From a virus: a stretch of 22,470 nucleotides of DNA. A model generated the notes under the pieces. That model saw nothing but the letters and a program-made list of their open reading frames with translations. It was not told where the DNA came from and did not search any database. This document shows, one piece after another, positions 15,074 to 22,163 of this stretch. The position numbers were made by a program, and so were the translations under genes. The DNA lies in IMG/VR virus record IMGVR_UViG_3300046003_003300, positions 1 to 22,470 of that record. One strand, written 5' to 3'. Positions within the stretch are counted from its first letter, which is position 1. Each line of letters opens with the position of its first letter.

Positions 15074-17794
15074 TTATTGTTGGCCCATTGGTTTTGCGCT
15101 CATAGACTCAAGCTCCGCCAAGTCGAACAGGCTCGGCATAGTTATCTCCGCTTCCGCCGCTTGGCAGTATGAGCAAGCGTCGAGGTAATAAGCGTGATTG
15201 AGTTCAAAGCCAATTCCTTTTCTGCCTTTCAGAATTGCACGGTAAGGCACGGTGCCGATCCCGGCGAACGGGTCAAACACAGTCTCACCCGGCATGGTGA
15301 ATTGCTCAATGCATCGGTCAGCGATGTCGAATTGCATAGGGCAAAGGTGCATTTCCTTGCCATGACTCCACTGCGAGGCATTTAGCGTCATCATGCGAGT
15401 GATGTCTGTCCACACGTCATCGGACCAGCTTTGCGGCTGCAAAAGCATGAACGTCACCGGCAGCATTCCAAGCGCGTCAATCGCTTCGCCGAATTTGACG
15501 TGATTCTCAAACGAATAAACAGTGTCCAAGCTGTGCGCTTTGAAAAGCTGGAATATATCAGCGTGGGTTAGTCCTTTCAGGTCGTCACATGTAAGCGGAC
15601 GGTCGCCACTGCTGCGGGTGAATCCATGTGCGTCAGTCTGCCAACGTGAGCGGCTATAAACCCGACTCTTGGTTTTCTTGTGGAATTTCACCGGAACAAT
15701 GTCTCCGCCGCACTCGCACGTTTCCGATGTGAGTTTTGCCATGTCTTTCTGAGTATATACCCGCCCGCATTCGTCGCAGATATGTTCACGGCCCGTGTAT
15801 TTCACGACAGGCTCATCCGCGTAACTATCGCTCGTTTCAGTTGGTGGTTTCCGGAACATGAGCAGATACTCCGGCATTCCTACTCCCATCTTTGAGCCGT
15901 CCTTGCATTGCTCTGTCCAACCAAGGCGATAGGTTTGATTATTCTCCCTCACCACGTCTGTTACAATGGTTTTCATGCCCATGTATGCAAAGCCATGCTT
16001 CACGAAATGGCGCGTGGTTTCCATGTGGAACGGATAGACGGTTTGAAAACCTAGCCCGGTCATGCCACCCGGCACGATGCGGTCCTTGACATGGATGATT
16101 GCCAAGCGACCAGGCTTCAATGCGCGAAGCAATGAAGGCGTCAAGTAATCCATTTGCCCGAAAAACTCTTCGTTTCCTTCGCTGTGTCCGAAGTCAGCGT
16201 AGTTCGGTGAGTATTCGTATTGAGTTGAGAACGGGATGGATGTCAGAATCATGTCGAGACTATTCTCGGCAAGCTCAGCCGTGCCTTTCACTGTATCCTC
16301 ATTGGTTAGAGCAAACCGCTCGCCTTTGCAGACAATGGCGCTATCAATGCCCATGCCTCTTGTCAGGTGTTGAGCCATTGCTGCCTGTGACAGCCCGAAT
16401 TTTTGAATAATCTCAGTCATGTTCTTAACCATAATAATGTGTTGTTGCCATTTTCTTTCGAGTGTCTTTTTAACGGCATACTCGGCTTCCGTATAGATGA
16501 TGTCTATTCTTACTTTCTTTGTTTGCAGGAATCGGTAAGTCCGGTGGATTGCTTGAATGAAATCCGCGAACTTGAACCCTATCCCCACAAAAATTTCCCA
16601 TGCGCAAAACCTTTGGAAATTGCACCCACTCCCGGCGATAACCGGCTTAGTTGATAGAGTTGCAAAGTCGCCGTTAGAGAATCCAATGATCCGACGCTCA
16701 CGCTCGTCCATATCTTGGCACCCCCAGACAGCCAGAGAGTCCGGCAACGCATCTTGAATTGCTCGGCGCTCATCTTCCAAGTCATGCCATACCAAACAAT
16801 GATCAAGCGGGTTAGATTTGCGAAGCTCTACCATCTTTTCAATCCTCTTCGCCATGCTCGCCCGTTTTTCCGCGCTTGCATCTTGCACTCCAATAGCTGC
16901 GTCCCTCATGAGCTTGCCTTGCCCCATTTTGTCGAATCCAAGGTTAGAATAATCACTTTCCACGCAATGCCAATGAACATCCATCTCTGGCAATGAATAA
17001 CCTTCATCCGTGAATCCAAGGTCGGAAGGCTTTTGCACGAATAGCGCCCAGCTTGCTACCCATAGCCAGAACTCCTCCTCCTTATGAGCGTGCAACGTGA
17101 GCTTGTCGGCTTTAGTTGAGTCTCGTTTGAAGAATCTGGTCTTGGCTTGGCTAACGTCCATAATGCCCAAGAAATCAGCGTAGCAAAGAAGCTCGATGTA
17201 TTCGTTAGGCGATGGCGTGGCAGTTGCGACAAACCGATATTTCACGGTCTTCTTGTCTCCGCGTGATCGTCCGGTTGGCCCGCCGTCTCCGGTGCATAGC
17301 AGCATGAACTCCCGAAAGGTCTTGCTGCCACCGAACCCGCGCAAGATTGCGGCCTCGTCAAGTGATACAACCAAGAACTCAGCGGGGTCCAGCTTGCCAT
17401 CCCTAACGGTCTCATAGTTGGTTAGGTAGATTCCGGTTGGACCGGCTTCTTCAATCCTGCGAATGAATTTAGGCGGTGTTTCCCATCCAAGAATCTCTGT
17501 CGCATCGCGGGCAAACTCTTGCCGCACTCCGAGCGGGCAGACGATCAATCCGCGCCCTCCTTCGTTTTCCGTGATGATCCTGGTTGTTTCTAATTGCACC
17601 ACGCTCTTTCCAAGCCCGAATGATGCAAAGCAAGCTCGCCGCCCGCCTTTTACCATCCATTCAACCATTGCTCGCTGGTGCGGCTTTAGGGCGTGATTGA
17701 TTCCTGTCGCGTCGATTGTTACTCCGTCATCGCAAGCCATGCGGACTTTGCTTTTCAGGAATTGATCGTAGTCTGTGTTTTGTTTCGTTGTCAT
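15074..17794 (-). CDS. SNF2-like helicase fused to DNA methyltransferase
   Basis: A 906-aa fusion. The N-terminal superfamily 2 helicase (about 30-450) has Walker A SFGLGKS (58-64), motif II SLDEAA (144-149, DEAA rather than DEAH), motif III-like ATATP (190-194) and motif VI QAIHRTYRFLQ (414-424). The C-terminal methyltransferase (about 485-885) has permuted order: catalytic motif IV TSIPF (518-522, Ile in place of the first Pro of SPPF) precedes the SAM-binding motif DPFAGIGT (841-848). A zinc-ribbon insert has C673, C676, C693 and C695. Such enzymes methylate adenine N6 or cytosine N4. A helicase-coupled form could modify or protect phage DNA, in concept like P1 DarB. No restriction nuclease partner is linked. 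The start is fixed by an ATGA overlap. Confidence 0.88.
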   Translation of the reverse strand: MTTKQNTDYDQFLKSKVRMACDDGVTIDATGINHALKPHQRAMVEWMVKGGRRACFASFGLGKSVVQLETTRIITENEGGRGLIVCPLGVRQEFARDATEILGWETPPKFIRRIEEAGPTGIYLTNYETVRDGKLDPAEFLVVSLDEAAILRGFGGSKTFREFMLLCTGDGGPTGRSRGDKKTVKYRFVATATPSPNEYIELLCYADFLGIMDVSQAKTRFFKRDSTKADKLTLHAHKEEEFWLWVASWALFVQKPSDLGFTDEGYSLPEMDVHWHCVESDYSNLGFDKMGQGKLMRDAAIGVQDASAEKRASMAKRIEKMVELRKSNPLDHCLVWHDLEDERRAIQDALPDSLAVWGCQDMDERERRIIGFSNGDFATLSTKPVIAGSGCNFQRFCAWEIFVGIGFKFADFIQAIHRTYRFLQTKKVRIDIIYTEAEYAVKKTLERKWQQHIIMVKNMTEIIQKFGLSQAAMAQHLTRGMGIDSAIVCKGERFALTNEDTVKGTAELAENSLDMILTSIPFSTQYEYSPNYADFGHSEGNEEFFGQMDYLTPSLLRALKPGRLAIIHVKDRIVPGGMTGLGFQTVYPFHMETTRHFVKHGFAYMGMKTIVTDVVRENNQTYRLGWTEQCKDGSKMGVGMPEYLLMFRKPPTETSDSYADEPVVKYTGREHICDECGRVYTQKDMAKLTSETCECGGDIVPVKFHKKTKSRVYSRSRWQTDAHGFTRSSGDRPLTCDDLKGLTHADIFQLFKAHSLDTVYSFENHVKFGEAIDALGMLPVTFMLLQPQSWSDDVWTDITRMMTLNASQWSHGKEMHLCPMQFDIADRCIEQFTMPGETVFDPFAGIGTVPYRAILKGRKGIGFELNHAYYLDACSYCQAAEAEITMPSLFDLAELESMSAKPMGQQ

Positions 17795-18171
17795 TGGTTG
17801 GTGTTTGTTTTGGGAGAATTTGCATCATACATCCTTGCATGTCCGATTACCCGGTGATCCGTCCCGAGTATCGCCATGCCTTGATATACCGCATGAGTAG
17901 CTCCGTGCGGTAGCCCCGTGGCGGTGGTGACGTAAAGAACTATTCCGGTCTTGCCGTCGTGTTTTTCTAGGGCGGATTTGTCGATGTCGGACATGTAAAG
18001 GCGGATGCAAGTCGAATTGCTCGCCGCGCCGCGCTCGTATGCCTCCCATGCCAATTGCACTTCATATTCGCAGTAGTTGCCCGGCCATGCCTTGTCCGGT
18101 CCGTGGCGGTTGATTGACCTCTCAAACGGCGGCGCTGTAATCCATTGCTCAAATGACTGGCGGGTTGTCAT
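17791..18171 (-). CDS. Conserved-looking phage protein of unknown function
   Basis: A 126-aa protein starting MTTRQSFEQWITAPPFERSI. The N-terminal 45 residues (WITAPPFER, then PGNYCEYEVQLAWEAYE) resemble a short domain that recurs at the start of many small phage proteins. The remainder has alternating strands (TGIVLYVTTATG, HAVYQGMAILG). It overlaps both neighbours by 4 nt (ATGA on each side), so it is co-translated with the helicase-methyltransferase. No function can be assigned. Confidence 0.75.
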   Translation of the reverse strand: MTTRQSFEQWITAPPFERSINRHGPDKAWPGNYCEYEVQLAWEAYERGAASNSTCIRLYMSDIDKSALEKHDGKTGIVLYVTTATGLPHGATHAVYQGMAILGTDHRVIGHARMYDANSPKTNTNQ

Positions 18172-18365
18172 AGCTTTTCGGTGATTGATTTGATTCGTTC
18201 GTCCATGTCTTTTTTAAGTCGCATCAGTTGCGACAGAACTTCGCTTGCGTCATCATGGATTGCGCGTATTTGCCCCTCATGGACGATTGCCATATTTAGG
18301 CGAGCTTCGATTATGCGTTGATCTTGGCGAAGTATTTCTAACGCGTTTTGCGCTGGCGTGTTCAT
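18168..18365 (-). CDS. Small coiled-coil protein
   Basis: A 65-aa protein that is almost entirely helical and charged, with heptad-like spacing of Leu/Ile/Met (ALEILRQDQRIIEARLNMAI and LSQLMRLKKDMDERIKSI). No Cys, no TM segment. It is coupled to the nuclease gene upstream and to the next gene by 4-nt overlaps. It could be an oligomerising accessory factor for one of the neighbouring enzymes, but nothing in the sequence shows which. Confidence 0.7.
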   Translation of the reverse strand: MNTPAQNALEILRQDQRIIEARLNMAIVHEGQIRAIHDDASEVLSQLMRLKKDMDERIKSITEKL

Positions 18366-18706
18366 AGTGTGATGATTTCCTTGGCTTCCATGACTGAACG
18401 GGCGATTCCGGCAAACCCGCCATCGGCGCGCACTTTGTCGAGAAAGTTGATTTGCTCCGGCGTAGCTTTTCTCCCTGGTGCTTTGACCTCTACCGCCACG
18501 AACACAGCAACCCGGCGTCCGATCATGTCATGCGTGATTGTAATTGACCGATATCCTATCAGGTCACTCGATCCATTGCAAAGCCCGAACCTAACCAATC
18601 TCCCGGACTGGTCTTTAAGCGCGCCAGTCTGGTTGCGGAAAATCCTAACAGCTGGGTCTTGCGATAGGCCAAGGCGGATTGATTGAAGGATTGCTGTTTC
18701 GTTCAT
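18362..18706 (-). CDS. VRR-NUC domain nuclease
   Basis: A 114-aa stand-alone VRR-NUC (PD-(D/E)XK superfamily) protein. The catalytic pattern is D48 in CNGSSDLIGY, then E73-V-K75 in VAVEVKAPG, and Q85 in TPEQINFL, with the usual 'DKVRADGGFAGIARS' element near the C-terminus. Stand-alone phage VRR-NUC proteins are structure-specific endonucleases thought to act in recombination or fork processing. I set the start at ATG 18706 (MNETAILQSIRL), which overlaps the helicase stop by 4 nt; a longer frame from 18754 would run back into the helicase gene. It sits between two helicases. Confidence 0.88.
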   Translation of the reverse strand: MNETAILQSIRLGLSQDPAVRIFRNQTGALKDQSGRLVRFGLCNGSSDLIGYRSITITHDMIGRRVAVFVAVEVKAPGRKATPEQINFLDKVRADGGFAGIARSVMEAKEIITL

Positions 18707-20172
18707 GCTGGTTGTCTCCTTTGTTGTCTTGATCCCCAAACGTATCTCGCCCACGCTGCCGGGTTTTTGTATCCCCTGGCCTTTCCTAGCGCAATCAAAT
18801 CGTCAAGCGATTGCGCCTTTGATTGCTCTGCTTTGCGTTGGCGTGACGGGTCAACGAATAATCCGCAGCACGGGCATTTTGTATCCCATCGTGAGTGGAT
18901 TGTTGAGCAAGCGGAGCAAGCCCGATTATGCTCGTCAATGATCCCGTCAACCATTTCAAGTGTCCCGTCACGGTGTTCAATCTCGCGCGCTTTGCGCTCA
19001 TAGACATGCCCGCACTCTGGACACTCCGGCGCGGGGTCGTGGCAGCAATAGCAGTTCGGGCATTGGCAAACCTCCACATTCTCCTCTTGCGCCTTGCGCT
19101 TGCCTTTCGGTCGTCCTTCCAATCTCCATTCGCGTTCTGCCTCTGCCAGCCCGTGCCGCGCAAGGTTGCCGACGTGGTCGAGAATGACGGAGCGAGTCTT
19201 GCCTGGCGATGGCCTAAGCACCCGCCCGATTTGTTGCAGGTGTAAGCCTAGCGACATGGTTGGGCGCAGCAGGATTGCAGCCTCAACGATTGGCAGGTCA
19301 AATCCTTCATTGATTATCTCACACGATGTCAGCACGTTTAAGCGACCGTCGCCAAGCGCCCGCACGATGTCCCGGCGAGCCTCGCGTTCCATGTTCCCGT
19401 CAATCGTCCCGGCGTGGTATCCAGCGGAAGCAAACTGGTCGGCAACGTGTTGAGCGTGCGCCACAGACGCGCAGAATGCCACAGCAGGCGCGCCGTTGCA
19501 AATCCGGCGGTAATGGTCAACAGCGTCCCCGGTAATCGTCGCGCGGTCCATGGCTGCGGCGAGTTGGTCGGCGGCAAAGTCACCACCGCGCATTTTGACG
19601 CCGGAGAAATCCGCAGCCATCGGCGGGGCAAAATAGACCGGCGGCGCAAGGTGGCCAGCACGAATCAAATCCCTCACGGCTGGACCCATTATGAGCGCGT
19701 CGAACACTTCGCCAAGCCCTTTACCGTCTAACCGCTCCGGAGTCGCTGTGACGCCAAGCACGCGCGCCGATGGGTAAGCGGCAATCACTTTCAACCAACT
19801 GCCAGCCGTGGCGTGGTGTCCCTCGTCTGCGATGATCAAAGACGGGTTGTAATGTGCCAACCTCCGCACCAATGTTTGCACGCTGGCAACTTGGACTAGG
19901 TGTGATCGGTCAGGCGTCCGACCAGCGGCAACCACGCCGTGAGCGACGCCGAATGCGTTGAGCGTTCGGCACGTTTGGTCAACCAACTCCTGCCGGTGAA
20001 CGAGAATCAAAACCGGGTTGCCTATCTTCGCGGCATTTTGCGCGATGTAAGCGAAAAGCACGGTCTTTCCGCTGCCGGTCGGCGCAACGAATAGCGGGCG
20101 GCGTTTCCCGCGTCGGTAAGCGTCGCGGATGTCGGACGCTCCGGCTTGCTGGTAATCGCGGAGGGTTATCAT
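18703..20172 (-). CDS. Superfamily 2 DEAD/DEAH-type helicase with zinc ribbons
   Basis: A 489-aa helicase of the SSL2/UvsW-like group. Motifs: Walker A PTGSGKT (31-37), DEGH (116-119), TATP (142-145) and QQIGRVLR (313-320). After the helicase core come two cysteine clusters: CQCPNCYCC with CPEC (369-387), and CSAC with CPCC (419-436), which are probably zinc ribbons for DNA contact. The C-terminus ends with a basic SRQQRRQPA tail. The start is ATG 20172 (MITLRDYQQ), fixed by an ATGA overlap with the upstream gene, and not the ATG 12 nt earlier. It likely remodels branched DNA during phage replication or recombination, possibly with the VRR-NUC nuclease encoded next. Confidence 0.9.
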   Translation of the reverse strand: MITLRDYQQAGASDIRDAYRRGKRRPLFVAPTGSGKTVLFAYIAQNAAKIGNPVLILVHRQELVDQTCRTLNAFGVAHGVVAAGRTPDRSHLVQVASVQTLVRRLAHYNPSLIIADEGHHATAGSWLKVIAAYPSARVLGVTATPERLDGKGLGEVFDALIMGPAVRDLIRAGHLAPPVYFAPPMAADFSGVKMRGGDFAADQLAAAMDRATITGDAVDHYRRICNGAPAVAFCASVAHAQHVADQFASAGYHAGTIDGNMEREARRDIVRALGDGRLNVLTSCEIINEGFDLPIVEAAILLRPTMSLGLHLQQIGRVLRPSPGKTRSVILDHVGNLARHGLAEAEREWRLEGRPKGKRKAQEENVEVCQCPNCYCCHDPAPECPECGHVYERKAREIEHRDGTLEMVDGIIDEHNRACSACSTIHSRWDTKCPCCGLFVDPSRQRKAEQSKAQSLDDLIALGKARGYKNPAAWARYVWGSRQQRRQPA

Positions 20173-20384
20173 GGCTCGGCCCAAATGATTACGTCGTTGA
20201 AATCAGTGCAAGGAATCGAGCATTTCGACCCGTCATGCTTTGCGCCGTCCGGTGAATCGACTCCTTGACACCATAGATGCTCTCCGCAAGCGTCAAGGAC
20301 TCGAAACGATGGCCAATCGCATCCTGTGTTATATGCCTTGTCAGTCCAAAGCACGATGATTCGTTTTCCGATTAAGTGATTCAT
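20169..20384 (-). CDS. Small Cys/Trp-rich protein, unknown function
   Basis: A 71-aa protein starting MNHLIGKRIIVLWTDKAYNTGC. It has a strand-rich start (RIIVLW), four Cys (CDW, DACG, WCQG, KCSIPC region) and ends VIIWAEP. The cysteines are not in clear CXXC pairs, so metal binding is uncertain. It is joined to both neighbours by 4-nt overlaps. I do not recognise the family. Confidence 0.7.
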   Translation of the reverse strand: MNHLIGKRIIVLWTDKAYNTGCDWPSFRVLDACGEHLWCQGVDSPDGAKHDGSKCSIPCTDFNDVIIWAEP

Positions 20385-20572
20385 GGTTGGCGATGTCTTT
20401 TGGCTAGCTTCCGATAGGTTTCCTCAATCCTCGCGGCAGTCGCCGCCCGTGGTTGGTAGCGATGCGTTTTCCACCGCCACCATGTTGTCCGACCGACGCC
20501 GCAGAGTTTCAGGAATGCCAGCGGTTTAAGGTGGAGTCGCATGGCGTAGATATGGATTGGGTCGGTTGTCAT
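20381..20572 (-). CDS. Small helix-turn-helix protein
   Basis: A 63-aa protein with the start at ATG 20572, where it overlaps the upstream stop by 4 nt. The segment LAFLKLCGVGRTTWWRWKTH (18-37) is an HTH: a helix, the turn GVG and a recognition helix with TTWWRWK. RAATAARIEETYRKLA follows as a closing helix. This resembles Cro/CI-like mini-regulators in phage early operons ('GV..STW.RWK' type). It may bind the GTAAC boxes at 12065-12330, but that link is speculative. Confidence 0.8.
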   Translation of the reverse strand: MTTDPIHIYAMRLHLKPLAFLKLCGVGRTTWWRWKTHRYQPRAATAARIEETYRKLAKRHRQP

Positions 20573-20820
20573 TTCTTCAGTAGTTTTTCCGCCGCCGTGA
20601 CGGCTTTGTATTGGCGCAAGCTCCCGTTCTCCGTGCGCCATTTATCGCGGGTCGCGGCGACGAGTTCGGCGAGTGCTTCGATTAGCAAATCAGCATCACG
20701 GCAAAGCGTTGTAATCGCCTCACCTATCCTACTCGCCGTGTGCTTTGGTGGCTCCATTCCTTGCGATTTCCTCCAAGCGTTATGGTCGAGCAGGATGTCG
20801 ATTGCTTTGGTGGTTTTCAT
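20569..20820 (-). CDS. Small helical protein, unknown function
   Basis: An 83-aa, mainly helical protein (MKTTKAIDILLDHNAWRKSQ at the N-terminus, then ADLLIEALAELVAATRDKWR, then a Lys-rich end AEKLLKK). There are no Cys pairs or membrane segments. Overlaps of 4 nt on both sides place it in the coupled early operon. The family is not recognised. Confidence 0.7.
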   Translation of the reverse strand: MKTTKAIDILLDHNAWRKSQGMEPPKHTASRIGEAITTLCRDADLLIEALAELVAATRDKWRTENGSLRQYKAVTAAEKLLKK

Positions 20821-21068
20821 GGCTTGCAGTTCTTCAGGGTGGTTTCAACGTCGTCGAGCATCCGGCAGCGTCCGCATACGTTTTCCGATTCAGGTCGGAA
20901 ATCGCATAGGCATTGGCCGCATTGCAAATAATCCCGCACGGATTCAAGGGTTGCCAGGCAGTCGCCAAGGTCGGATTCAAGGCGTCTTGCAAATTCTGAC
21001 CCGACAACCTCAATGAATGTAATCGGCTCCGGATACGCTGCCGCGTCAGTCCTTGGCGTCTTGCTCAT
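20817..21068 (-). CDS. Small Cys-rich protein (TPRTDA type)
   Basis: An 83-aa protein starting MSKTPRTDAAAYPEP. The 'SKTPRTDA....FARRLE.DL' layout recurs in many small phage proteins of unknown function. The C-terminal half has CGQCLC (57-62) and CGRC (71-74), giving a candidate zinc-binding site. The start at ATG 21068 is set by the ATGA overlap with the zinc-finger gene upstream; the longer frame from 21116 is rejected because it would overlap that gene. Confidence 0.7.
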   Translation of the reverse strand: MSKTPRTDAAAYPEPITFIEVVGSEFARRLESDLGDCLATLESVRDYLQCGQCLCDFRPESENVCGRCRMLDDVETTLKNCKP

Positions 21069-21220
21069 GGCTTCTTTTCCTCCTTGGCTCGGCATTTGTG
21101 GCAGCAATGTGTCCACATGATATTTGCAAACCTATCAAGCTTAACAAGCTTGATGCTTGTTCGGTTCTGGTTGTTGATAGCGCAGCCGCAGAAATAGCAA
21201 CGTTTCTTTCCCTTGCTCAT
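21065..21220 (-). CDS. 51-aa zinc-finger miniprotein
   Basis: The short ORF runs from ATG 21220 to TGA 21065. It encodes MSKGKKRCYFCGCAINNQ, a middle strand pair and CCHKCRAKEEKKP. The CYFCGC knuckle (8-13) and CCHKC (39-43) form a zinc-finger pattern with a basic tail. Both ends overlap neighbours by 4 nt (ATGA), so it fits the coupled chain exactly; this is the best evidence that it is real. It probably binds nucleic acid. A perfect 9-bp inverted repeat lies inside the gene (21134-21154). Confidence 0.75.
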   Translation of the reverse strand: MSKGKKRCYFCGCAINNQNRTSIKLVKLDRFANIMWTHCCHKCRAKEEKKP

Positions 21221-21420
21221 ATCACCGCCTTTCTAACCGTCTTCTCCTTGTTGAATCGCTCCCAGCGTCCGATAGCAGCTTGCGCGTCTTGCGGGGTCTC
21301 GGCCCGAAAGCATTTGAGGCTCCCGTGCCGGGTTGGATCGCCAGGCGCAACGATGGCTTGTAAGTGAAGCTTCCCGACTGATGAAATCGGCTTGCCGTTG
21401 ATGGTTGTTGGTTCGTTCAT
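21217..21420 (-). CDS. Small protein, unknown function
   Basis: A 67-aa protein starting MNEPTTINGKPISSVGKLHL. It has a short strand-rich N-terminal half and a helical end (QDAQAAIGRWERFNKEKTVRK). The start at ATG 21420 gives the ATGA overlap seen throughout this operon; an ATG 12 nt earlier is less likely. No motif is recognised. Confidence 0.7.
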   Translation of the reverse strand: MNEPTTINGKPISSVGKLHLQAIVAPGDPTRHGSLKCFRAETPQDAQAAIGRWERFNKEKTVRKAVI

Positions 21421-21638
21421 AATTCGTTCCACATTCTGAGGTTGGTTATTTTGGCAATAGCGAACAGCGCGTCATCCTCGGTAATGCCCTTGGCGGAGTA
21501 ATCGCCACGGGTTGCCGTCCACGCCATGCCTTGAGAGCTTACGCGCATTTCGGTGGTAATGCCGTTTGCTTCAATCCACCGCAGCCTAGGCGACTTCATG
21601 GCTGGGATTCCGGCGAATAGGTCGGGTTGGTCGGTCAC
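21417..21638 (-). CDS. Small protein with clamp-binding-like QPDLF motif, GTG start
   Basis: A 73-aa protein. I chose GTG 21638 because it forms a GTGA overlap with the upstream stop, matching the 4-nt overlaps of all following genes. The ATG at 21671 would overlap the upstream gene by 37 nt. The sequence starts MTDQPDLFAGIPAMKSPRLRW. QPDLF at residues 4-8 resembles the QL(S/D)LF peptide that binds the bacterial beta sliding clamp. The rest (strands MRVSSQGMAWTATRGDYSAKG, helix DDALFAIAKI) is unassigned. Confidence 0.65.
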   Translation of the reverse strand: MTDQPDLFAGIPAMKSPRLRWIEANGITTEMRVSSQGMAWTATRGDYSAKGITEDDALFAIAKITNLRMWNEL

Positions 21639-21901
21639 TGTAGCTTGTATCCTTTCTTTTCTGGTATCCATCCGTCGTCAAGCTGGCGAACTATGATTTC
21701 CGCCTGTTCAAATGCCGTTTGGCGCTGGTCGGTTCTGGCGGTCAATCGCATAAACGACTTTCCTTTTTTGAGTCCTCTTTTGGCTTTGTTCTCCCATCGG
21801 AAAAATGAGATTGAGAATGTGCCAAAATGGCAGTTGTTTTCTTTCGGATCGCACGCGGATTGATATCCGTGCTGTCCTGCTTGTGTTGGTTTGCTTGTCA
21901 T
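21635..21901 (-). CDS. Small basic protein, first gene of the coupled chain
   Basis: An 88-aa protein starting MTSKPTQAGQHGYQSACDPK, with a central FGTFSISFFRWENKAKRGLKKGK stretch rich in aromatic and basic residues (shown here in part as SISFFRWENKAKRGLKKGK) and a helical end (AFEQAEIIVRQLDDGW). The start at ATG 21901 has leader CTCAACCTAACGAAACA and follows the long hairpin at 21923-21983. The alternative ATG at 21964 would place the hairpin inside the gene and is rejected. It may bind nucleic acid given its charge. The family is not recognised. Confidence 0.65.
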   Translation of the reverse strand: MTSKPTQAGQHGYQSACDPKENNCHFGTFSISFFRWENKAKRGLKKGKSFMRLTARTDQRQTAFEQAEIIVRQLDDGWIPEKKGYKLQ

Positions 21902-21922
21902 TGTTTCGTTAGGTTGAGTAAT

Positions 21923-21983
21923 ACCGCGCCCCGCCGGACTGTCCACCGTTTTGCCACTCGGCAACCCGGCTGCGGGGCGCGGT
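21923..21983 (-). ncRNA. Structured leader element (12-bp stem with inner hairpin)
   Basis: ACCGCGCCCCGC (21923-21934) and GCGGGGCGCGGT (21972-21983) are perfect inverted copies enclosing 37 nt. The enclosed part holds a second hairpin, TTGCC-actc-GGCAA (21951-21964), and a small GGACaGTCC dyad. On the minus strand it ends 21 nt before ATG 21901 and is followed by ATTACTCAACC, not a U-run, so it is not a standard terminator. It is more likely a structured 5' leader, an RNA-processing site or an operator. Confidence 0.5.
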
Positions 21984-21996
21984 TCCGTTACGGGGA

Positions 21997-22149
21997 TTAT
22001 ATCATGCCGCTAATGAGGATTGCGGCCAGGATTGTGGCAGCAGCTAACAGCGCCCGCTCTAGCCTGTTGGCGTGGATGGCTCTCAGCCGTTCTTCGTGTG
22101 TCTCCAGCGTCATCAGGCGCGCGGCTAGTTGGTGGTATGGGTCGGTCAT
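21997..22149 (-). CDS. 50-aa tail-anchored membrane protein
   Basis: A 50-aa protein from ATG 22149 to TAA 21997. It has a polar helical N-terminus (MTDPYHQLAARLMTLETHEE) and a basic hinge (ANRLER), then a single C-terminal TM segment ALLAAATILAAILISGMI. The topology suggests an inner-membrane tail-anchored protein, which may recruit phage factors to the membrane or alter the host envelope early in infection. The leader is AAATCACCCCAACC with no SD, just after the T-arm-like hairpin. A longer frame to 22299 runs through the upstream gene and is rejected. Confidence 0.65.
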   Translation of the reverse strand: MTDPYHQLAARLMTLETHEERLRAIHANRLERALLAAATILAAILISGMI

Positions 22150-22163
22150 GGTTGGGGTGATTT

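Noticed and set aside
21639-21671. ATG 21671 as start of the QPDLF protein
   Set aside because: It needs a 37-nt overlap with the upstream gene, while GTG 21638 gives the 4-nt overlap used by every following gene.
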